Assembly (NCBI RefSeq): GCF_008080435.1 | Contig: NZ_VRKN01000005.1 | Location: 186,001-250,000 of the forward strand | Length of the DNA stretch: 64,000 nucleotides | From: Enterobacter asburiae | Lineage (GTDB): Bacteria > Pseudomonadota > Gammaproteobacteria > Enterobacterales > Enterobacteriaceae | Direction: 5' to 3' | Shown: positions 57,717 to 64,000 of the stretch, piece by piece | Layout: every line of letters starts with the position of its first letter | Numbering within the stretch: position 1 is the first letter of the stretch | The notes under the pieces: model-generated | Seen by the model: the letters and a program-made list of their open reading frames with translations, nothing else | The model's database searches: none | Told to the model about the DNA's origin: nothing | Made by a program: the position numbers and the translations under genes

Positions 57717-60242
57717 TTAATGTGCTGTTTCACATGGCAAAATAATGGATTTACCGTCGGCATTACTTTGGTTTGGCGGTGATATCTCACAGCTATTTTT
57801 GTCCCAGGTCAGACGTAGCTTGCTGTTTTCCTGAAGACCGCTGAGATAGACATACCCGTCTTCAGCCACTAAACCCACGTTTCTTCCGCTGGCGATATCA
57901 ATGACATTGACGCCTAAAGGAGGAGAGCGGCCATCAGCCAGTCGGATAACGGCCAGGATCTGATACCCTTTCGTTGCATTAAGCCTGGCGTAACCAATGG
58001 CCCCTTCCGTAAGAGTGGTATTCACGACGGAATTATTAATGTCGACGCCATCGGGCAATTTATTACTTTCTACGCGCACCGTAGACGTTGTGTAGTCGCT
58101 CACCGAATTGGTGACGGCAATTCCCATGGCATTCGTTACCGTCCTGTTATCGCTAAGGGGAACGCCCGCGATGCCCTCGGCATCCACCATCATGCGTGAG
58201 TTATTACCGCTGCTGTAATCGTGCAGCGCCATACCGTAGCGTGTGGCCGTGAATGACCCGTTCCAGCCAGCAGTAACGGAGTTATAGGCATTAGGCTGAA
58301 CGCTACCGTTAATGTTCAGGCGGCCATAAGGCGAGTAGTGCTGATAGTTCCCGCGTACTGCAGGCTCAGCCTTGCGGAAGTCGCTTTCATCACCCGATGC
58401 AGAAATATTCCAGGTGTTGTTTCGGTCAGAGGAGTCATAGTAAGACAACGTTTGTGACATGCTATCACTGCCGTTTTTCTGCATGCTGTAGGAGAGGTTG
58501 CGGCTTTGTTCCAGTGGAACGGTGAACGAGAGATAGTATTGCGTTTCGTCTTGATCATCCCACTGGGTTTTACCTACCGATAATGAGGCCGAAATGCCTC
58601 TGAAATTCCCAATATCAATGTTTCGACTCAGTGAAAAGGTGTAATTGGTGCTGGCACTGTCGTCCCAGTAGGTATTGCGTGTCAGGTTGATATACGCATT
58701 CAGCGACAGTGAATCAAGATACTGGTTGAAGGAGAGGACATAGCTCTCTTTCTCGTTACTGGTTGAGTCATCCCCGCTGCGGGCCGTCAGATATTCACTC
58801 ATGGTGACGTATTCTTTATCTGAGAAACGATACCCCGCGAACGTTAACTGGCTCCCTGTTGATTCAAAACGCTTGGCATAGTTAACACGGTAGCTATAGC
58901 CGCTCTGCTTTTCATTTTTGTCTTCATTGTGCAGCGTTGCATCTGCGCGCGTCACGTCAAAGGAAAGCGAACCAAAACTGTTCATGTTAAAGCCCAGACC
59001 GGTCGTGGCCGCCTGATAATCATCGGCAGTGAGTAAGGCCCCGCCATACAGGGAGGTATTCCCCGTCCAGCCGAATGAGAACTCACCCGTCCAGAACAGG
59101 GGGTTGTTCACATCCGTGTGACCCACAGACGTGGGTTTCCCGGTGGATGTTTTGTAACGTAATTGCCCTTTACGCGTGAGAAAAGGAATCGATGAGGCGC
59201 CTACCTGAAAGGTACTTTTACGCCCGTCTTCTTCTTCCACCGTCACATCCAGTTGACCCTGGAAGGTGTCGCCAATATCCGTAATATTGAAAGGCCCTGG
59301 CGCGACGGTGGTTTGATAGACCATGCGTCCGTTTTGGGTGACGGTCACTTTTGCGTTGGTTTGCGCAATGCCGGTTATTTGCGGCGCATAACCCTGTAAA
59401 TCCGGCGGCAACATATTGTCGTCACTTTCCAGAGACGCCCCGGTAAAGTGAAACGTATCAAAAATATCGGAATTCAGATCGTACTGCCCTACGATGAGTT
59501 TTGATGAGAGTGAGGGGATCGGCCTGAAAAGATAAGTGCGGTCCAGGCTGCTGTTGCTCCCCATAGACTTACCGTCTTCGTAAGCGTGATCGTACTGATA
59601 ATCTGAACGTAAACGCCATGCGCCGAGGTTAAAACCCAGTGTGCCGTAAGAGCTGAGATCCTGGCTTTTTTCGCCGCTGTCAGGATCGTACTGGCTGGCG
59701 TAGACGTTGTAATCGAAAATGAAACCGGCGACCCCGTTGTCCCAGAATTCGGGAGGTGTCCAGTTTTTTGCCTGGTATTTCATCCACGCCTGCGGGGCGG
59801 TAATGGAGACCACCATCTCAGCTCTGTCGAGGTGAATCACCAGTTCAGGTTTGTCGGAGAGCGCAAGACACCCCTGCTTATTAATAGTATGCAGTTGCTG
59901 GATAAACTCGTCGGCGAAACCAAACGTCGTTAAGTCCTCTTTCGTCAGGCAAACTTCAGAGCCGCTTTCGTTATCCGCTTTGATCCATTCAAAAGACCAG
60001 CTGTCAGGTAATTTTTTTTTATTGATTTCGACGCGCGCGATATATTGTCCTACGGGAATGAAACCCTTCTTCTCAAACTGGGTGAGGTCGATATTGGTTT
60101 TATCTTCTGCATCGATCATATCGGTGTTAAATTGAACCGCATGGACCGGGGAGATGACCATCGCGGTGAGCAGAACCGGGTGCAGCGTTTTTTTAATGAA
60201 AAGGGATAATTTATTGAAATGAGATCTTTGAATGTTACGCAT
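57717..60242 (-). CDS. fimbrial usher (FimD family)
   Basis: Outer-membrane usher of 841 residues that exports and assembles pilus subunits. It has a signal peptide (residues about 18-35), the N-terminal chaperone-binding domain (VQFNTDMIDAEDKTNIDLTQFEKKGFIPVGQYIARV), the beta-barrel with plug (APQITGIAQTNAKVTVTQNGRMVYQTTVAPGPFNITDI near residue 290) and the C-terminal domain with a cysteine pair (NSCEISPP, ILPC). It is full length with no break. It follows the pilin gene and a hairpin. Confidence 0.93.
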   Translation of the reverse strand: MRNIQRSHFNKLSLFIKKTLHPVLLTAMVISPVHAVQFNTDMIDAEDKTNIDLTQFEKKGFIPVGQYIARVEINKKKLPDSWSFEWIKADNESGSEVCLTKEDLTTFGFADEFIQQLHTINKQGCLALSDKPELVIHLDRAEMVVSITAPQAWMKYQAKNWTPPEFWDNGVAGFIFDYNVYASQYDPDSGEKSQDLSSYGTLGFNLGAWRLRSDYQYDHAYEDGKSMGSNSSLDRTYLFRPIPSLSSKLIVGQYDLNSDIFDTFHFTGASLESDDNMLPPDLQGYAPQITGIAQTNAKVTVTQNGRMVYQTTVAPGPFNITDIGDTFQGQLDVTVEEEDGRKSTFQVGASSIPFLTRKGQLRYKTSTGKPTSVGHTDVNNPLFWTGEFSFGWTGNTSLYGGALLTADDYQAATTGLGFNMNSFGSLSFDVTRADATLHNEDKNEKQSGYSYRVNYAKRFESTGSQLTFAGYRFSDKEYVTMSEYLTARSGDDSTSNEKESYVLSFNQYLDSLSLNAYINLTRNTYWDDSASTNYTFSLSRNIDIGNFRGISASLSVGKTQWDDQDETQYYLSFTVPLEQSRNLSYSMQKNGSDSMSQTLSYYDSSDRNNTWNISASGDESDFRKAEPAVRGNYQHYSPYGRLNINGSVQPNAYNSVTAGWNGSFTATRYGMALHDYSSGNNSRMMVDAEGIAGVPLSDNRTVTNAMGIAVTNSVSDYTTSTVRVESNKLPDGVDINNSVVNTTLTEGAIGYARLNATKGYQILAVIRLADGRSPPLGVNVIDIASGRNVGLVAEDGYVYLSGLQENSKLRLTWDKNSCEISPPNQSNADGKSIILPCETAH

Positions 60243-60270
60243 ACAATCCCTTTTTTTAATAAAAATTCAA

Positions 60271-60295
60271 AAGCCGATGATTCCCTCATCGGCTT
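60271..60295 (-). terminator. attenuating hairpin between pilin and usher
   Basis: AAGCCGATGA and TCATCGGCTT pair perfectly over TTCCC. On the minus strand it is followed by TTTTGAATTTTTATT. Between major pilin and usher genes such hairpins keep pilin mRNA in excess. Confidence 0.8.
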
Positions 60296-60324
60296 GAATC
60301 ATTCAATTATCACTATCTAATTGA

Positions 60325-60879
60325 TTACTCGTAGCTCAGTACGTAGTTAACATCCGTGGTGACGTTACCGGCGGTTGCTGTCATGGTTGGGGATTCCATG
60401 CGTGCTTTGAAATTCAGCACCTGATAAGAATTATCCGCCACCAGATCAACCGGTTGTTTAACACCCATGACCACGTTTTCGCGGCCTTCAGTCAGCAGAC
60501 GGACACCCACGTTCGTGGCGCCGCCGTAGTTACCTTCCGCGGTGTTTTTCAGCAGGTTAGTGGTTGCATCTGCGTTGGCAGAAGTGAACGTCACGTTGGC
60601 TTTTGTGATGGTGTTCGTTCCATCTGTCAGGGTGCAATCCTGCAGGTGAATCTGCACATCAACCGGCAGTGAGTTTTTACCACCATTCAGTGCGGAGTCA
60701 GCCACTTCACCGAGATTGACGGTCTGGTTTTCATCGCCCGGTGCGATAGAGCATGGCGCGGTGATAACAATGCCTTCAAACGCAATTTTACCGTGGCCAG
60801 CGTCTGCAGCAGAGGCGTTGAACGCGGCGCCAGACATCAGAGCGGTAGTGACAACAGCTAACAGTGTTTTATTCAACAT
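60325..60879 (-). CDS. major fimbrial subunit (FimA-like pilin)
   Basis: Pilin of 184 residues with a signal peptide ending ASA (residue about 24), the N-terminal donor-strand segment (GKIAFEGIVITAPCSIAPGDENQTVNLGEV), a cysteine pair (APCSIAP and QDCTLTD) and the typical end NVTTDVNYVLSYE. First gene of the operon. It would form the shaft. It is most like type 1-family pilins. Confidence 0.92.
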   Translation of the reverse strand: MLNKTLLAVVTTALMSGAAFNASAADAGHGKIAFEGIVITAPCSIAPGDENQTVNLGEVADSALNGGKNSLPVDVQIHLQDCTLTDGTNTITKANVTFTSANADATTNLLKNTAEGNYGGATNVGVRLLTEGRENVVMGVKQPVDLVADNSYQVLNFKARMESPTMTATAGNVTTDVNYVLSYE

Positions 60880-61309
60880 GGAATATAATCCTTTACGATA
60901 TTAAAAATTTGCTTGCCAGAATCATCACGCAGACTGATAAGTCGCGCGATATGAGAAGATCACTCTTCGTCAATATGTATTGCGGAAAGAACGTTATCAT
61001 GCAGAACAAACAAAGTTCCTTTTAGTTATACTAAACGGAGTGTTTATTAAAATTGTTGTTATTTATTCAGGTGATGAATTAGGGTGGGGTGATGAAATAA
61101 TGAACGCGTGAAGTAAGTATTTTCTGAAAGTTGTTTGCTGGAATGTTTTTTCGCTGTTTGCCGTTTAAGGAAGGGTGTTATTATTTTTCTTCAGGAGCAA
61201 GTGACGGTAAATATAATTTTACTTATATGTAAGTATATTTTACGCAGTAACAATTAAAATAATCAGTGTTGCATATTATTCGCTTCTCAATAGGCATGAT
61301 CCTTGACAT
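60880..61309. other. AT-rich gene-free region upstream of the fimbrial operon
   Basis: About 430 bases, much more AT-rich than the surroundings, with no reading frame of note. It must carry the fimbrial promoter on the minus strand. No pair of inverted repeats with an adjacent recombinase, as in a fim switch, is visible. Confidence 0.6.
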
Positions 61310-61346
61310 AAAAACTTACACCTTTGAAGCATCGCCCCAAAGGTGT
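61310..61346 (-). terminator. terminator of zupT
   Basis: On the minus strand ACACCTTTG and CAAAGGTGT pair perfectly around GGGCGATGCTT, followed by AAGTTTTTA. It lies 9 bases after the zupT stop. Confidence 0.8.
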
Positions 61347-61354
61347 ATATCCTG

Positions 61355-62128
61355 TCAGCCTATTCCCGCCGTCTGGAGTAACACCAGACTCAACCCCATT
61401 ACCGACATCCCGCACAGCACGCCGTAGCTTGGGTTATTGTTCGGGTCGATCTCTTTCGCCAGGGGCATGAGTTCATCTACCGATAGCGCAACCATAATTC
61501 CGGCAACTGCAGCCATAATCGCGGCCATGACGACAGGGGAAACCAGGCTGCCGAGAATCAACCACGCCAGCACGCCACCGAGGATTTCAGCCATCCCTGA
61601 AATGCCTGCCCAGAATATGGCGGTACGTTTTGAGCCCGTTGCCGCGTACACGGGTCCGGCGACGGCCAGTCCTTCTGGAATATTGTGCAAAGCCACTGCC
61701 AGAGCGATACCCAACCCCATCTCAAGATTGCTGCTGGCCGTTACATAGGTCGCTACACCCTCAGGGAAGTTATGCAGGCTAATCCCGAGCGTCAGCAAAA
61801 TCGCGGTACGTTTAATATTGCGCGGCATGGGAGCCACGTTTTTCTGCATCAGATCCTGCGGATGGGCGTGAGGCAGCAGGCGGTCAAGCGCAAAGTAGCC
61901 CAGCAGGCCGAAGATGAACATGCCATAACCCAGCATCGGCGACATGCCCTCGGTACCCAGTGCGGCGGGGAGCATCTCCATTAATGAGATGAGCAGCATA
62001 ATCCCGGCGGCAAAGCCCAGTGAGAAGGCCAGCACGCGGTTAGACGGCTTTTGGCCAAGCACGCCGAGGATCGCACCGATAAAGGTCGCGGCGCCCGCCA
62101 GTATGGTCAGGATCAAGGGGACTGACAT
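61355..62128 (-). CDS. zupT: ZIP-family zinc/divalent-metal importer ZupT
   Basis: Inner-membrane metal uptake protein of 257 residues with eight hydrophobic segments. The metal-path motifs [11 protein letters not shown] near residue 118 and [13 protein letters not shown] near residue 147 are the ZIP signature. E. coli ZupT takes up zinc, iron, cobalt and manganese. The start has AAGGAG upstream, and a Fur-box-like site lies 14 bases before the ATG, which would link it to iron status here. Confidence 0.96.
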   Translation of the reverse strand: MSVPLILTILAGAATFIGAILGVLGQKPSNRVLAFSLGFAAGIMLLISLMEMLPAALGTEGMSPMLGYGMFIFGLLGYFALDRLLPHAHPQDLMQKNVAPMPRNIKRTAILLTLGISLHNFPEGVATYVTASSNLEMGLGIALAVALHNIPEGLAVAGPVYAATGSKRTAIFWAGISGMAEILGGVLAWLILGSLVSPVVMAAIMAAVAGIMVALSVDELMPLAKEIDPNNNPSYGVLCGMSVMGLSLVLLQTAGIG

Positions 62129-62142
62129 GCATTGCTCCTTAT

Positions 62143-62161
62143 GATAATGATTCTCATTAAT
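62143..62161. promoter_or_regulatory. Fur-box-like site at zupT
   Basis: GATAATGATTCTCATTAAT agrees with the 19-base Fur consensus at 15 positions by eye. It is 14 bases upstream of the zupT start and about 160 bases from ygiD. It would place the repressor over the zupT promoter or start point. Confidence 0.65.
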
Positions 62162-62324
62162 ATAAATGATTCATTTCTGGCAAAGGGAGGGGGGAATCCC
62201 GGCTTTACACATTCCTTACATTCAAATTTCCTGATGATGATCTTCACGCTTATCTGCGTTCATCTTTGCCAGATTACGCGTAATGTAGCACCATTAAATT
62301 GACACCTTCTGTAAGGATATCACC

Positions 62325-63113
62325 ATGACTTCTTCCCGTATGCCAGCCCTGTTTTTAGGCCACGGTAGCCCTATGAACGTTCTGGAAGACAACGTCTATA
62401 CACGTTCCTGGCGTCATCTGGGTGAGACGTTGCCGCGTCCGAAAGCGATCGTGGTGGTGTCTGCGCACTGGTTTACCCGTGGGACGGGCGTGACCGCCAT
62501 GGAAGCGCCAAAAACCATTCATGATTTTGGCGGCTTCCCGCAGGCGCTGTACGACATGCATTATCCGGCCCCCGGTTCGCCTGAACTGGCACAAAAGCTG
62601 GTAGATTTGCTGGCACCTGTACCGGTTGCGCTGGATAAAGAAGCCTGGGGTTTTGACCATGGCTCCTGGGGCGTGCTGATCAAAATGTATCCTGATGCGG
62701 ATATCCCGATGGTGCAGTTGAGCATCGACAGCACCAAACCGGCCGCCTGGCATCTGGAGATGGGCCGTAAGCTGGCAACCCTGCGTGATGAAGGCATCAT
62801 GCTGGTGGCGAGTGGCAACGTGGTGCACAACCTGCGTACGGCGCGCTGGCACGGTGAGAACACGCCATATCCGTGGGCGACCTCTTTTAACGACTATGTC
62901 AAAGCGAACCTGACCTGGCAAGGCCCGGTTGAGGAGCATCCATTAGTGAACTATCTGGATCACGAAGGCGGTTCGCTCTCTAATCCAACGCCGGAACACT
63001 TCCTGCCGCTGCTGTACGTTCTTGGCGCGTGGGATGGTCAGGAGCCGGTTACGATCCCGGTCGACGGTATTGAGATGGGTAGTCTGAGTATGCTGTCGGT
63101 GCAGATTGGGTAA
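62325..63113 (+). CDS. ygiD: 4,5-DOPA-extradiol-dioxygenase family protein YgiD
   Basis: A 262-residue LigB-type extradiol dioxygenase homologue. Metal ligands are in FLGHGSPMNV near residue 12, VVSAHWFTRG near residue 45 and GNVVHNL near residue 163. The E. coli enzyme cleaves L-DOPA in vitro; the natural substrate is not established. AAGGAT precedes the start. It is divergent from zupT and convergent with ygiC, as in E. coli. Confidence 0.93.
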   Translation: MTSSRMPALFLGHGSPMNVLEDNVYTRSWRHLGETLPRPKAIVVVSAHWFTRGTGVTAMEAPKTIHDFGGFPQALYDMHYPAPGSPELAQKLVDLLAPVPVALDKEAWGFDHGSWGVLIKMYPDADIPMVQLSIDSTKPAAWHLEMGRKLATLRDEGIMLVASGNVVHNLRTARWHGENTPYPWATSFNDYVKANLTWQGPVEEHPLVNYLDHEGGSLSNPTPEHFLPLLYVLGAWDGQEPVTIPVDGIEMGSLSMLSVQIG

Positions 63114-63119
63114 AAACAT

Positions 63120-63190
63120 GCCGGGTGGCGGCTTCGCCTTACCCGGCCTACATGTCGAGCGTAGGCCCGGTAAGCGTAGCGCCACCGGGC
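63120..63190. repeat. REP/BIME-like inverted repeat pair
   Basis: GCCGGGTGGCGGCTTCGCCTTACCCGG and, facing it, GGCCCGGTAAGCGTAGCGCCACCGGGC around a CATGTCGAGC spacer. It separates the convergent ygiD and ygiC genes. Confidence 0.84.
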
Positions 63191-63195
63191 AAATC

Positions 63196-64000
63196 TTATT
63201 CGACAAAAATATGCGGATAGAACCGTGACAGATCCTGGGTGATCAGCGCGCGATCTTCGCGAATACCAATCCCGGCAGGCCGATCGTTGATGAGCCAGCT
63301 GCCAATCAGCGTATAGCTGTCGCCAAATTTCGGCAGTTGATAGAATTCCTGGACGATCATCCCTTCTTCGCCGTACGGCCCTTCAACCGCTTCCAGCGTC
63401 TTACCGTTTTCGATAATCGAGACGTTTGCGCCTTCGCGGGAGAAGATCGGCTTAACGACGTATTTCTCCATTTGCGGATGATCATCTTCCGCAAAATACG
63501 CGGGCAGCAGGTTCGGATGGTTCGGGAACATCTCCCAGAGCATCGGCAGTAGGGCTTTGTTAGAGATAATGCTCTTCCATGCCGGTTCCAGCCAGCGCAC
63601 GCCAGCATCTTCCAGCTTGGTGGAGAACATCTCGCGCAGCATATATTCCCACGGGTAGAGCTTGAACAGGTTGCTGATCACCTGGTCCTGCATATCCGTA
63701 AACTGACCTTTTTCACCCAGACCGATATCCTCGATGTAGAGGAACTCGGTCGCCACTTCCGCTTCGGCGGCGCAGTCCTGCAGATACTGAACCGTGCCCC
63801 GGTCTTCTTCTGTGTCACGGCAGCAGGCGAGATGCAGCAGGTTGAAGCCATGCTGTTCGCGCAGCTCGGCAAAACGCTCAATCAGCTTTTCCTGCAGGCT
63901 GTTGAACTGGTCGCTGCCTTCCGGCAGGTTTCCGGCATTGACCTGGTCTTCCAGCCAAATCCACTGGAAGAACGCTGCTTCATACAGAGAGGTTGGTGTA
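63196..64000 (-). CDS. ygiC: glutathionylspermidine synthase-like ATP-grasp protein YgiC (5' end outside window)
   Basis: C-terminal part of an ATP-grasp ligase of the glutathionylspermidine synthase family; the frame stays open to the window edge, so about the first third is missing. Seen are [62 protein letters not shown] and [15 protein letters not shown] (ATP-binding core), ending FYPHIFVE as in E. coli YgiC. E. coli YgiC binds and hydrolyses ATP but its peptide substrate is not known. In E. coli it is in the tolC-ygiBC operon. Confidence 0.93.
   Translation of the reverse strand, partial: TPTSLYEAAFFQWIWLEDQVNAGNLPEGSDQFNSLQEKLIERFAELREQHGFNLLHLACCRDTEEDRGTVQYLQDCAAEAEVATEFLYIEDIGLGEKGQFTDMQDQVISNLFKLYPWEYMLREMFSTKLEDAGVRWLEPAWKSIISNKALLPMLWEMFPNHPNLLPAYFAEDDHPQMEKYVVKPIFSREGANVSIIENGKTLEAVEGPYGEEGMIVQEFYQLPKFGDSYTLIGSWLINDRPAGIGIREDRALITQDLSRFYPHIFVE

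Noticed and set aside
60880-61309. Invertible fim-type promoter switch
   Set aside because: No matched inverted repeats were found by eye and no recombinase gene is adjacent.

Overview
The window reads as chromosome of a member of the Enterobacteriaceae close to Enterobacter (Lelliottia and Leclercia are also possible). The GC-rich core genes follow the Escherichia coli gene order of the rpoD/dnaG/rpsU and glnE/hldE/ribB regions, REP-like intergenic repeats recur, and a urease operon lies between tsaD and plsY. No search was run; names rest on recognising protein sequences, motifs and gene order.

Layout. 1-5229: lsr operon (lsrA partial, then lsrC, D, B, F, G) for import and processing of autoinducer-2. 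5325-6659: a divergent pair, a B3/4-domain protein and an XRE-cupin regulator. 6754-13389: putrescine aminotransferase patA with a sigma-54 promoter and NtrC-like site, then aer and a second chemoreceptor, each behind its own sigma-28 promoter, then yqjI/yqjH with Fur- and YqjI-type operators. 13390-14559: an unusual coiled-coil protein with a late J-domain HPD motif.

14842-32745: a P2/186-type element beside the 3' end of tRNA-Ile (ileX). It keeps a 186-like CI repressor, early genes, replication gene A, a LexA-controlled Tum-like antirepressor, a P1 Lyz-type lysis cassette, a contiguous full-length P2 tail set (X, R, V, W, J, I, H, tfa, FI, FII, E/E', T, U, D) and the late activator ogr. 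It has no integrase, portal, terminase, scaffold, capsid or head-completion gene, no recognised cos, and no gene S. The best reading is a chromosomally fixed R-type phage-tail-like bacteriocin (tailocin): DNA damage would relieve CI through Tum, Ogr would then switch on the lysis and tail modules from repeated late-promoter sites, and the cell would lyse and release contractile tails. This is the most interesting system in the window.

32771-38908: ileX, mug, rpoD, dnaG, rpsU and tsaD in E. coli order. 38996-44481: urease operon ureDABCEJFG on the minus strand, with a HupE/UreJ permease. 44634-55874: plsY, folB, uppP, cca, ygiM, ygiF, glnE, hldE, ubiK and ribB, the last behind an FMN riboswitch. 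55922-60879: a chaperone-usher fimbrial operon whose chaperone gene is frameshifted in a T run. 61355-64000: zupT (with a Fur-box-like site), the DODA-type dioxygenase ygiD, and ygiC, cut by the window edge.
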